DNA of 14,818 nt. It comes from Thioalkalivibrio sp. Its GTDB lineage: Bacteria; Pseudomonadota; Gammaproteobacteria; Ectothiorhodospirales; Ectothiorhodospiraceae. The stretch lies in NCBI GenBank assembly GCA_007119005.1, contig SKQM01000228.1, forward strand, positions 1 through 14,818, read 5' to 3'. The notes under the pieces are model-generated. The model was given only the letters and a program-made list of their open reading frames with translations. It did not search any database and was not told the DNA's origin. Shown in pieces: positions 6,838-14,032 of this stretch (position 1 is the first letter of the stretch; each line of letters opens with the position of its first letter). The position numbers were made by a program, and so were the translations under genes.

Positions 6838-7266
6838 TCAGTGATCCTCGGGCTGGCGCACCCTGCCGCGCCCGGCCTTGCGCTCACCGAGGCGCTTCTT
6901 GCCAGCCAGGCGGCGCTCGCGCGACGCCCGGGTCGGCCGGGTGGCGATCCGCGGTAGCGGCGGACGCATGGCCTCCTGCAGCAGTTCCGCCAGGCGCGCG
7001 ATCGCGTCCTCGCGGTTGCGGTCCTGACTGCGGAAGCGCTGGGCGTGAATGATCAGAATCCCCTCGCGCGAGATCCGGCGGCGCGCCAGCCGGCGCAGCC
7101 GCTCGAGCACCGGCGGCGGCAGGTTGGTGGCGCTCTCCAGCCGGAAGCGCAGCTCTACCGCGCTGTCGGTGCGGTTCACATGCTGGCCACCCGGCCCCGT
7201 CGCCCGCTTGTAGCGGAATTCCACGGCCGCATCGGGCAGCTGCAAGGTTGGGCTGATTTCGATCAT
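6838..7266 (-). CDS. arfB: Alternative ribosome-rescue factor B, peptidyl-tRNA hydrolase
   Basis: ArfB (YaeJ) enters the A site of ribosomes stalled at the 3' end of broken mRNA and hydrolyses the peptidyl-tRNA. The GGQ catalytic motif is in ATGPGGQHVN (residues 22-31). The basic tail that threads the empty mRNA channel is present, about 108-138, with the family phrase RPTRASRERRLAGKKR. The length of 142 is close to the 140 of the E. coli protein, and the lack of a codon-recognition domain separates it from RF1 and RF2. The ATG at 7266 has AGGA 7 bases upstream. A TATCAT hexamer on the minus strand (7289-7284) could be a -10 element, without a good -35. It is the first gene of the unit with the ribonuclease and barstar. 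Confidence 0.95.
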   Translation of the reverse strand: MIEISPTLQLPDAAVEFRYKRATGPGGQHVNRTDSAVELRFRLESATNLPPPVLERLRRLARRRISREGILIIHAQRFRSQDRNREDAIARLAELLQEAMRPPLPRIATRPTRASRERRLAGKKRLGERKAGRGRVRQPEDH

Positions 7267-7293
7267 CGATTGTCCTGTACATGATGATAGCTT

Positions 7294-7316
7294 GTGGGAG
7301 CCGCTTCCAGCCGCGA
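7294..7316 (+). repeat. REP-like unit of a second subtype
   Basis: GTGGGAGCCGCTTCCAGCCG begins this 23-base unit, which has the short internal dyad and GTGGGAG head typical of REP-like repeats in gammaproteobacteria. It differs from the units at 1159-1223 and 5838-5969 in the middle. It sits in the divergent gap between arfB and the PfkB kinase and would overlap the -35 region of any arfB promoter at 7284-7289. Confidence 0.5.
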
Positions 7317-7334
7317 CCACCCACGTGGAAAGCT

Positions 7335-7363
7335 TTGCCGTCAGGGTTGCGGGCGGCGAGAAT
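7335..7363 (+). promoter_or_regulatory. Candidate sigma-70 promoter for PfkB-MOSC operon
   Basis: TTGCCG at 7335-7340 and GAGAAT at 7358-7363 are separated by 17 bases; each matches its consensus at four of six positions. The inferred transcript would carry a leader of about 70 bases before the ATG at 7439. In DNA this GC-rich the match is weak evidence. Confidence 0.3.
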
Positions 7364-7438
7364 AGGCCCGGCCCAATGCCGCGGCAACGGGCAGGCAGCG
7401 CGCCCTGCCACCTGACCAGCATCGACCAAGGAGCATCC

Positions 7439-8377
7439 ATGCCTGCCCTGATCTGCGGTTCCCTCGCCTTCGACACTATCATGGTCTTCCCCGACCGCTT
7501 CAGGCACCACATCCTGCCCGACAAGGTGCACATCCTGAACGTCTCCTTCCTGGTGCCGGAGATGCGCCGCGAATTTGGCGGCTGCGCGGGCAACATCGCC
7601 TACAACCTGAAGCTGCTGGGAGGCGACCCGCTGCCGATGGCCACCGTGGGTTCCGACTTCGGCATCTACGCCGAATGGCTGGGACAGCAGGGCATCGATT
7701 CCCGGCATGTGCGCACCGTCGATGGCAGCTTCACCGGACAGGCCTTCATCACCACCGACCAGGACGACAACCAGATCACCGCCTTCCACCCGGGGGCGAT
7801 GAATTTCTCCCACTACAACCGGGTCGAGGAGGCCGCCAGCATGGGGATCCGCATCGGCATCGTCGCCCCGGATGGCCGCGAGGGCATGATCCAACACGCG
7901 GAACAGTTCGCGCAGGCCGGCATCCCGTTCATTTTCGACGTCGGCCAGGGGTTGCCGTTGTTCGGCGCCGAGGAACTGCTCCGGTTCCTGGAACAGGCCA
8001 CCTACGCCGCATTCAACGACTACGAGGCGCAACTGACGGCCCAACGCACCGGCCTGACCCTGGAACAGATGGCGGAGCGGGTGGAGGCGATGATCGTCAC
8101 GCGCGGGGGCGAGGGCTCGCGGATCTACAGCGGCGGCCGCCGGATCGACATCCCGGCGGTGACTCCGTCGGCGGTAGTGGACCCGACGGGATGCGGCGAT
8201 GCCTACCGTGCCGGCCTGCTGTTCGGCGTGGAACACGGCATGGACTGGGAAACCACGGGGCGTATCGCCTCGCTGCTCGGTTCGATCAAGATCGCGAGCC
8301 CGGGCACCCAGAACCACCGCTTCGACGCGGTCTCGTTCGCGCAACGGTTCGAGGAAAACTTCGGCTACCGCTACTGA
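7439..8377 (+). CDS. PfkB-family kinase (ribokinase superfamily; often annotated adenosine kinase)
   Basis: PfkB kinases transfer phosphate from ATP to a hydroxymethyl group of a sugar or nucleoside. This protein has 312 residues. It starts ALICGSLAFDTIMVFPD, carries the substrate-side GGCAGN motif at 47-52, and ends with the ATP/anion-hole signature DPTGCGDAYRAG at 248-259 with catalytic Asp254. The anion hole reads GCGD instead of the more common GAGD. The sequence resembles a branch found in many beta- and gammaproteobacteria that databases label carbohydrate or adenosine kinase; the substrate is not settled by sequence. AAGGAG at 7428-7433 lies 5 bases before the ATG. The stop overlaps the next gene's ATG (TGATG), indicating coupled translation with the MOSC protein. 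It is unlikely to be a fructokinase partner of the amylosucrase. Confidence 0.9.
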   Translation: MPALICGSLAFDTIMVFPDRFRHHILPDKVHILNVSFLVPEMRREFGGCAGNIAYNLKLLGGDPLPMATVGSDFGIYAEWLGQQGIDSRHVRTVDGSFTGQAFITTDQDDNQITAFHPGAMNFSHYNRVEEAASMGIRIGIVAPDGREGMIQHAEQFAQAGIPFIFDVGQGLPLFGAEELLRFLEQATYAAFNDYEAQLTAQRTGLTLEQMAERVEAMIVTRGGEGSRIYSGGRRIDIPAVTPSAVVDPTGCGDAYRAGLLFGVEHGMDWETTGRIASLLGSIKIASPGTQNHRFDAVSFAQRFEENFGYRY

Positions 8378-8889
8378 TGGGCTGGCGCACGCTGCTGGAG
8401 CGTCTGCGGGGACCCACGCAAACTCCCCGGCTGCAGGCGATCTACGTCTGCGCAAGCGCCGGAGAGCCGATGCAGCACAGGGAATCCATCGAAGTGATCG
8501 CCGGCCGCGGCCTGGCCGGTGACCGCTATTGCCTCGGTACCGGGCACTGGCATCCGGTGGAGAGCTGCGGGGTCACGCTGATCTCGGAGGACGATCTGCT
8601 GCGCGCGCGACGGCGGCTCGACGTGCGGCTGGACCACGGCCGCCACCGGCGGAACCTCGTGGTCACGGGGCTCCGGACCGCCGATCTGCAGGGACGCCGG
8701 TTCCGGATCGGCCCGGTCCTGTTTGCCTGGCAAAGACCACGTCCGCCCTGCGGCTACCTCAACCAGATCACGGGCGAGAACCTGGCGAGGGCCCTGCGCG
8801 CCAACAGCGGCATCTGTCTCGACACGCTCGAGGGCGGCGTGATCCGGGTGGGCGATGCGCTGGTGTTCGAATCCACCGAACACGGCTGA
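8377..8889 (+). CDS. MOSC-domain protein
   Basis: MOSC domains, named for molybdenum-cofactor sulfurases, are thought to carry sulfur on a conserved cysteine or to bind molybdopterin; stand-alone versions also occur in enzymes that act on N-hydroxylated compounds. In this 170-residue protein the domain spans about residues 18-167. The GRGLAGDRY motif is at 43-51, VTLISEDDL at 66-74, RRNLVVTG at 91-98 and the conserved Cys125 in QRPRPPCGYL. No other domain is attached. Its ATG shares one base with the kinase stop, so the two proteins are probably made together, although no pathway joining a PfkB kinase to a MOSC protein is known to me. A later in-frame ATG (residue 32) would cut into the domain and is less likely. 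Confidence 0.87.
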   Translation: MGWRTLLERLRGPTQTPRLQAIYVCASAGEPMQHRESIEVIAGRGLAGDRYCLGTGHWHPVESCGVTLISEDDLLRARRRLDVRLDHGRHRRNLVVTGLRTADLQGRRFRIGPVLFAWQRPRPPCGYLNQITGENLARALRANSGICLDTLEGGVIRVGDALVFESTEHG

Positions 8890-8890
8890 C

Positions 8891-8939
8891 GGCACGCCCC
8901 GGCGGAGCCGGCCCCGAATCCGGACCGCGAGGGGGTGCC
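8891..8939. terminator. Candidate hairpin between convergent MOSC and DUF3617 genes
   Basis: GGCACGCCCC at 8891-8900 can pair with GGGGGTGCC at 8931-8939 to give nine base pairs with one bulged G. The 30-base GC-rich loop may fold further. It starts two bases after the MOSC stop and ends one base before the DUF3617 stop triplet, so it could serve both directions. It has no T-run, so the terminator role is inferred from position. Confidence 0.3.
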
Positions 8940-8940
8940 C

Positions 8941-9363
8941 TCAGCAATCGCCGACGCGGTGTCCTTCCAGGCGCATCTGCATCTGCATCGGACCCATGGG
9001 GGTGAGCATGTTCGCGTCCATGGTGCCCTCGGTGCGATCACCCAGGAAGTGCATCTCGGCGTCCATGGTCATGTCGAAACCCTCCTCGCCGCGGCAGCTC
9101 ATCGAGTAGGTCATGCCATCCGCACGGATCTCCTGGTCGGTGATCTCGCAACCTTCGACGTCGACTTCGAAGGCAAGACCGCGCGCAATGTCCTCCGCCG
9201 TCACGCACTCGCGCGAGGACTCGCGCTGTTCCGGCATTGGGGTTCCCGGGAAGGTGGTCACCGAGTTCAGTTCCCACTCGCCCGGCTGGATGTTCGGTTC
9301 GACCGCAAAGACGCTCAACGGGAGGACCGCGACGGCGGCGATGGCAAGGTTGCGTAGTTTCAT
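8941..9363 (-). CDS. Secreted DUF3617-family protein
   Basis: The 140-residue protein has a clear signal peptide (KLRNLAIAAVAVLPLSVFA, cleavage expected after residue 20), so it should be periplasmic. The mature part has the DUF3617 pattern: PGEWELNSVTTFPGTPMP (27-44), a first cysteine at 53, then Cys72, Cys90 and a C-terminal Cys140. The four cysteines could form two disulfides. The second half is methionine-rich, with 11 Met between residues 84 and 130, including PMQMQM. The function of the family is unknown. The ATG at 9363 has AAGGAA about 8 bases upstream. It is divergent from the SGNH esterase and is not part of an operon. Confidence 0.85.
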   Translation of the reverse strand: MKLRNLAIAAVAVLPLSVFAVEPNIQPGEWELNSVTTFPGTPMPEQRESSRECVTAEDIARGLAFEVDVEGCEITDQEIRADGMTYSMSCRGEEGFDMTMDAEMHFLGDRTEGTMDANMLTPMGPMQMQMRLEGHRVGDC

Positions 9364-9479
9364 GCGTGGATTCCTTGGCAGCTTGATTCGTGAAATGCCG
9401 GCCACCCCGATCCGGTCGCGGCTCGGGCTGTGGGTCGCCACGCTGCCACGCCGGCGCACGGGGGTCAATTCCGGGATCC

Positions 9480-9516
9480 GGCGGCGATGTCTCCCTGAAG
9501 CTTCGGGATCGCCGCC
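9480..9516. repeat. Hairpin in divergent DUF3617/esterase intergenic region
   Basis: GGCGGCGAT at 9480-9488 and ATCGCCGCC at 9508-9516 form a perfect 9-bp stem. The 19-base loop contains a near-palindrome centred on AAGCTT (CCCTGAAGCTTCGGG), which would extend the pairing. It is followed by CCGCGG-GGT-CCGCGG at 9515-9529. It could be an operator, or the 5' leader structure of the esterase transcript. No known regulator site was recognised. Confidence 0.5.
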
Positions 9517-9598
9517 GCGGGGTCCGCGGAACCGCCCGAACCCCAGCGCCCTGATGCTGCCAGAATGGCTGTCGGGAAGAACCCGAAGTGGAGCCGAG

Positions 9599-10258
9599 AT
9601 GAACGGAAGAACACTGAAAGCCCGCACACAATGCCGCGACCGATGGCAGCTTGCGGCAGCCATCGGCGCGCTGCTCGTGACGATGCTGGTCGCGGCCTGC
9701 TCGCCGCGACCCGAGACGCTGTCGCCACTTTCGCCCGATGCAGTGATCCTGGCGTTCGGGGACAGCCTGACGGCCGGCACCGGTGCCGCACCGGGAGCCT
9801 CCTTCCCGGCGCAGCTCGAAGCCCTGAGCGGACGCCGTGTGATCAATGCCGGAAACCCGGGAGAAGTCTCTCGGGATGGCGTGGCCCGGCTCCCGGCACT
9901 GCTCGACGAACACCGTCCCGATCTACTGATCCTCACGCATGGCGGCAACGACTTGCTGCGGCGCATGGATCCGGAACAGACCCGCGCCAACCTGAAGACG
10001 ATGATCGGCCAGGCACAGGACCGGGGGGTCGAGGTGCTGCTGGTGGCGGTGCCCGCGCCGACGCTGCTGCGACTGCGCAGCGATCCGCTGTATGCGGAAA
10101 TCGGCCAGCGGCTTCGAATCCCGGTCGAGAACGGCGCAATCGCGCGGGTGCTCTCGCGCGACGCGATGAAGGCCGACCCCATCCACCCGAACGGGGACGG
10201 CTACCGCTACCTGGCCGAGCACATCCATCGCCGGCTGGTCGACGCGGGGGCGCTGTAA
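9599..10258 (+). CDS. SGNH/GDSL-family lipoprotein esterase (TesA/arylesterase-like)
   Basis: SGNH hydrolases cleave ester or thioester bonds of acyl substrates. In this 219-residue protein the GDSL block is AFGDSLTAGTG (52-62) with nucleophile Ser56. Block II Gly85 is in NAGNPGE, block III is GGND at 115-118 with Asn117, and block V is DPIHPNGDGY with the catalytic Asp193 and His196. The N-terminus has a long basic stretch and a hydrophobic segment ending in LVAAC, a lipobox with Cys34. The enzyme is therefore probably lipid-anchored in the periplasm, unlike E. coli TesA, which is soluble. GGAG lies 5 bases before the ATG. It stands alone and converges on the BCCT gene with a 36-base gap. 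The natural substrate is unknown. Confidence 0.9.
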   Translation: MNGRTLKARTQCRDRWQLAAAIGALLVTMLVAACSPRPETLSPLSPDAVILAFGDSLTAGTGAAPGASFPAQLEALSGRRVINAGNPGEVSRDGVARLPALLDEHRPDLLILTHGGNDLLRRMDPEQTRANLKTMIGQAQDRGVEVLLVAVPAPTLLRLRSDPLYAEIGQRLRIPVENGAIARVLSRDAMKADPIHPNGDGYRYLAEHIHRRLVDAGAL

Positions 10259-10294
10259 CCCTCCCCGGCTTGTGCCCGGTGGCCGGCGGCGACT

Positions 10295-12283
10295 TCAGCG
10301 CACCGCCGTCAGGAAGTGCATGTGGCGCTCGTATTGTTCGAGCACGTCGTGGATCACGTCGTCGCGGCTCCAGCCCATCACGTCGTAGTCCTGCCCGCCT
10401 TCCTTCAGGTGCACCTCGGCCCGGAAGTACTTCAGTTTTTCCAGCCGGCTGTCACGGGTATCCCGCATCACGAAGGTCGGCGGCTCGTAGGCACGCGGGT
10501 GCACGGAGTAGAAGAAGTCGATCTCGTCACCGTGGAGCACCTCCACCCACACGCGATCGTCGTCGCTCTCGCCCACCTCCGCAGAGAGATTCTGCTTGCG
10601 GAATTCCTCAGCGACTTCCGACAGTGCCGGCTTGACCACCTCCTGGATGTACCGGACGACTTCGCGCCGTCTGGGCTGGTGCATCATCGCGTGCAGGCGG
10701 TTCTTCCAGTTCCGTGCACCGCGCGGACCGGTCGGAGCCATACGCACCTCGTGCAGGCTGACCCGCTTCTTCGCCTCGATGCGCAGCGCGCTGAGCAGCC
10801 CCCAGCACATCAGGATCATCACGATGGTGAAGGGCAGTGCACTGGCGATGGTGGCCGTCTGCAGCGCGGCCAGGCCTCCTGCGACCAGCAATGCGGCGGC
10901 GACGACCCCCTCGACGATCGCCCAGAAGATCCGCTGCCACGCGGGGGAATCGTCGCGGCCGCCCGAGGTCAGGATGTCCACCACCAGCGAGCCCGAGTCC
11001 GAGGACGTGACGAAGAAGGTGATCACCAGCAGCGTCGCGACCAGCGCGGTGACCGTTGATAGCGGCAGATGCTCGAAGAACTGGAACAGGGCCACTGAGG
11101 TGTCTGTCGCGACCGCGTCCGCAAGTCCGGTTAGTCCCTGCATCATGATCATGTGCAGGGCGGTGTTGCCGAAAAAGGTCATCCACATCAGCGTGAAGCC
11201 GAGCGGAACCAGCAGCACGCCCACCACGAACTCGCGAATGGTGCGTCCGCGCGACACCCGGGCGATGAACATGCCGACGAAGGGCGCCCAGGCGATCCAC
11301 CAGCCCCAGTAGAACAGCGTCCAGCCCCCGATCCAGGTGGTCGGCTCGTAGGCGTAGAGGTTGAAGGTCATCGAGAACAGGTTGGAGATGTAATCCCCCG
11401 TGTTCTGCACCAGGGTCTGCAGCAGGAACACCGTCGGACCCGCAACCAGCACGAACGCCAGCAGGGACCCTGCGAGGATCATGTTGAGCACCGACAACCG
11501 GCGGATCCCGGCATCCAGCCCGAGCGCCACCGAGACGGTCGCGACGGCGGTGATCGCGGCGATCAGGATCACCTGTACGGTCACGTTGTTCGGCAACCCG
11601 AACAGGTATTCGAGACCCGAATTGATCTGGATGACCCCGAAGCCGAGCGAGGTCGCCACGCCGAAGATCGTGCCCAGCACCGCGAAGATGTCCACCGTAT
11701 GGCCGATCGGGCCGTAGATGCGGTCGCCGATCAGCGGATAGAGCGAGGAACGGATGGTCAGGGGTAGGCCATGACGGAACGCGAAGTAGGCCAGCGACAG
11801 CGCCACCACCGCGTAGATCGCCCAGGCGTGCACCCCCCAGTGGAAGAAGGTGATGCGCATCGACTGCTTCGCCGCCTCGACCGTCTCCGGATCCCCCACC
11901 GGTGGCGCGACGTAGTGCATCACCGGTTCGGCCACACCGAAAAACATCAGGCCGATGCCCATGCCCGCCGAGAACAGCATCGCGAACCACGAGGTGTAGG
12001 TGTAATCCGGCTCCGAGTGGTCCGGTCCGAGCTTGATGCGGCCGAACCCGGACAACGCGACCGCGACCACGAATACGATGAAGCCGGCCACCGCGAGCAC
12101 GTAGAACCAGCCGGCGGACTCGCTGATCCACCCCTGGGTCACGCTGAACAGGTTGCCGGCCGTCTCCGTGAAGGTCGCCGCGAACACCACGAACGCCAGC
12201 GTGAGAACGGCGGATATCAGGAAGACCGGGGGGCTGATCTGGATGCGGGGCGTGCTTTCCGTGCGATCGTTGTGTTCTGCCAT
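10295..12283 (-). CDS. BCCT-family transporter (BetT-like, probably glycine betaine)
   Basis: BCCT carriers import quaternary ammonium compounds such as betaine and choline for osmotic protection. The 662 residues include a core of about twelve membrane segments (roughly 15-500) and a long soluble C-terminal domain (about 505-662) like that of E. coli BetT. The substrate motif SAGMGIGLMFFGVAEP is at 105-120. The aromatic box of segment 8 is in FYWGWWIAWAPF, with Trp328, Trp329 and Trp332. Position 111 is Gly, as in Na+-coupled BetP, where proton-coupled choline carriers have Asp. This suggests sodium-driven betaine uptake, an inference. The ATG at 12283 has GAGG 6 bases upstream; a longer frame to 12505 lacks support. 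C-terminal domains of BCCT carriers often sense osmotic stress. Confidence 0.94.
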   Translation of the reverse strand: MAEHNDRTESTPRIQISPPVFLISAVLTLAFVVFAATFTETAGNLFSVTQGWISESAGWFYVLAVAGFIVFVVAVALSGFGRIKLGPDHSEPDYTYTSWFAMLFSAGMGIGLMFFGVAEPVMHYVAPPVGDPETVEAAKQSMRITFFHWGVHAWAIYAVVALSLAYFAFRHGLPLTIRSSLYPLIGDRIYGPIGHTVDIFAVLGTIFGVATSLGFGVIQINSGLEYLFGLPNNVTVQVILIAAITAVATVSVALGLDAGIRRLSVLNMILAGSLLAFVLVAGPTVFLLQTLVQNTGDYISNLFSMTFNLYAYEPTTWIGGWTLFYWGWWIAWAPFVGMFIARVSRGRTIREFVVGVLLVPLGFTLMWMTFFGNTALHMIMMQGLTGLADAVATDTSVALFQFFEHLPLSTVTALVATLLVITFFVTSSDSGSLVVDILTSGGRDDSPAWQRIFWAIVEGVVAAALLVAGGLAALQTATIASALPFTIVMILMCWGLLSALRIEAKKRVSLHEVRMAPTGPRGARNWKNRLHAMMHQPRRREVVRYIQEVVKPALSEVAEEFRKQNLSAEVGESDDDRVWVEVLHGDEIDFFYSVHPRAYEPPTFVMRDTRDSRLEKLKYFRAEVHLKEGGQDYDVMGWSRDDVIHDVLEQYERHMHFLTAVR

Positions 12284-12602
12284 CTTCTGCCTCGCTGTAA
12301 TCTCTGCGCAATCAGGGGCTGCATCCCGGCGCCGGGGAGCGATCAGGCGCGTGCAGGATGACGCGGGAGCCGCGCCGCAGACGTAGGCAGACGGCCCACG
12401 CAGGTGGCCGGAAGGCCGGCGCGGAGCGGGAACCATGATCGCACAGCCGGGGATTATCGGCGTAGCCCAGACTCCCGGTGCACTGGCCTGGCCGTTGCCA
12501 GTCACCCGCCCGGATTCACCTGCAACCCGCAGGCGCGCTGAAAAACCCGCCGTAAACGCCTATGCTAAATGGTCCGCAAGAGTACGTAATGGAAGTGGAT
12601 CC
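12284..12602. other. 319-base divergent intergenic region with candidate promoters
   Basis: No gene was found here. On the minus strand GATAAT (12458-12453) is a fair -10 element for the BCCT gene, but no convincing -35 lies upstream and the leader would be about 165 bases. On the plus strand CTGAAA (12538-12543) and TATGCT (12561-12566), 17 bases apart, precede the exported-protein gene. The central part is GC-rich with only short dyads such as GGCC-GGAA-GGCC near 12410. No riboswitch or operator was recognised. Confidence 0.5.
12538..12566 (+). promoter_or_regulatory. Candidate sigma-70 promoter for exported Pro/Gly-rich protein
   Basis: CTGAAA and TATGCT, each matching four of six consensus bases, have the ideal 17-base spacing and lie in the only AT-richer patch of this gap. 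The predicted start of RNA is about 30 bases before the GTG at 12603, a normal leader length. Confidence 0.35.
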
Positions 12603-13415
12603 GTGACCGATAGCAAGACCCGAATCGCCGCATCCGTGACCGCGGCCATCCTGTCGCTGGGGCTGGCTGTCCCCGCCGCCATGGCCTGGGAAAGACAGAC
12701 GGCGCAACCCGCCGCGAGCGGTGGACAGCACTTTGTCCAGGTGCAGGACCGCGGGCGATCCGGCAGCGCATTCAGGACCGCACCCGAATTTCCGCCGACT
12801 GGGTACCTCGAGGAGTTCGACGACGCCGCCCAGGGCCGATTCGAGCGCCCCATGCAGGAATTCGCGCGGGATTCCTTCCCACCTGCGGGGGCCAGCGGAC
12901 TCCAGGGATTCAGCCCCGATTTCCCGGAATACGCACCTCAGGGTCTTGGCAGCCGTGTGCCTTCGAGCGGACTGCAGGGACAGACCGAACAACGGGGGAC
13001 CGGGTCCAGCGCTTCGCGGCAGATGTGGGGCGACCCATCGTTCACCCCGCCAACCCCCGGTCAGGACCGGCGCATGCCTTCTGCGGATCCCGGTGGGGCC
13101 TGGGGCGAATGGCCATCGATGCCCCCGGTCGGCGGGCCGCGCGACCGGGGCGATTACCCGGGCATGCCCGCGGAAACGGGCTATCCGGGCTGGAGCGGAT
13201 ACCCGAGCGAGCCCCCCCGGTGGGCAAGCCCGGCCACCCGTCCGGGCAGCGGTCCCGACCACCAGTGGCCACTGTCACCAGCGCCGGGAGGCAGTTATCA
13301 GGCCTATCCCGAATACCAGCCCGAAAGCTGGGAGAGAACCCGTCCCGAGACACCGCTGGACCGCTTTCCGTCGTACCGGGATGATCCCCGCGGGGACTAC
13401 CGCTGGGGGCGCTGA
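12603..13415 (+). CDS. Exported Pro/Gly-rich low-complexity protein of unknown function
   Basis: I do not recognise this 270-residue protein. With a GTG start at 12603 it has a textbook signal peptide: a charged start (VTDSKTR), a hydrophobic core (about 8-25) and cleavage after AMA at residue 28. The mature part is rich in Pro, Gly, Ser, Arg, Trp and Tyr and has little predicted fold. The C-terminal third repeats short units around YPGMP, YPGW and YPSEPPRW. There is no membrane segment, cysteine pair or known motif. An upstream in-frame ATG at 12435 is disfavoured, because the signal peptide would then be buried after 56 residues. GGAAG before the GTG is a weak ribosome site. Its last 19 bases overlap the convergent methyltransferase gene. 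It could be an envelope or surface protein; that is a guess. Confidence 0.65.
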   Translation: MTDSKTRIAASVTAAILSLGLAVPAAMAWERQTAQPAASGGQHFVQVQDRGRSGSAFRTAPEFPPTGYLEEFDDAAQGRFERPMQEFARDSFPPAGASGLQGFSPDFPEYAPQGLGSRVPSSGLQGQTEQRGTGSSASRQMWGDPSFTPPTPGQDRRMPSADPGGAWGEWPSMPPVGGPRDRGDYPGMPAETGYPGWSGYPSEPPRWASPATRPGSGPDHQWPLSPAPGGSYQAYPEYQPESWERTRPETPLDRFPSYRDDPRGDYRWGR

Positions 13416-14029
13416 GCGCCCGTTCCCTCAGCCGGGTACTGCCTGCGCCAGATCAGCGTGAAGTTGTCGGCAGGCATCGCCACCGTCTCAAGAAGCTGCA
13501 GCCCGAGTGGCAGGGCCTCGCGGAGCAGATCATCGATGTCCCGAACACCCATCCCCGGATCCATGCGACGCAGGGAACGGTCGAATTCGAGATTGGACAG
13601 GGCCGTGTGGCGACCGCCGCGCGCGAACGGGCCGTACATCGCGAAAAGCCCGCCGCGATGCAGAGCTCGTGCCACACCCGCCAGAGAGGCCAACACCTCC
13701 GGCCAGTGCATGATGTGTGCGGTATTGGCGGTGAAGGCGTAGTCGTAACGCTCGGCAGGCCAGACGCCGGCGGCCTCCAGAACCCGCGCCGGGCGCAGAT
13801 TCGCGAGACCCGCGTCGCGCCGCCACGCTTCGATCCCCTCGATCCGGCCCGCCACCTCGGTGGGCTGCCAAACGAGGTGGGGCATCGCGGCCGCAAAGTG
13901 CACCGCGTGCTGACCCGTGCCACTGCCCACCTCGAGCACGCTGCCCGGTTCGGTGAACCATGCGCGCAGCACACCGAGGATCGGACCCTTGTTCTGCTCC
14001 GCGGACTCGGCGAAAGGCTTGCCATGCAT
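13397..14029 (-). CDS. DUF938-family SAM-dependent methyltransferase
   Basis: The 210-residue protein has a class I methyltransferase fold. Motif I, binding S-adenosylmethionine, is VLEVGSGTGQ at 31-40. The stretch HAVHFAAAMPHLVWQPTE (41-58) and ANTAHIMHWPEV (101-112) are characteristic of DUF938, as are MYGPFARGGRHT (131-142) and the start MHGKPFAESAEQNKGPIL. The methyl acceptor of the family is unknown. The ATG at 14029 follows the pgi stop by three bases, so it is probably translated from the pgi transcript. Its 3' end overlaps the convergent exported-protein gene by 19 bases (stop TAG 13399-13397). The tail after RRQY is extra relative to the family. Confidence 0.9.
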   Translation of the reverse strand: MHGKPFAESAEQNKGPILGVLRAWFTEPGSVLEVGSGTGQHAVHFAAAMPHLVWQPTEVAGRIEGIEAWRRDAGLANLRPARVLEAAGVWPAERYDYAFTANTAHIMHWPEVLASLAGVARALHRGGLFAMYGPFARGGRHTALSNLEFDRSLRRMDPGMGVRDIDDLLREALPLGLQLLETVAMPADNFTLIWRRQYPAEGTGAQRPQR

Positions 14030-14032
14030 GGT

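Noticed and set aside
6884..8455. Minus-strand frame of 523 codons opposite the PfkB kinase
   Set aside because: It overlaps both arfB in another frame and the whole kinase; the kinase has strong family motifs and this frame has none.
10259..10294. Terminator hairpin between esterase and BCCT genes
   Set aside because: Only a 5-bp CCGGC/GCCGG stem is visible in 36 GC-rich bases, which is expected by chance.
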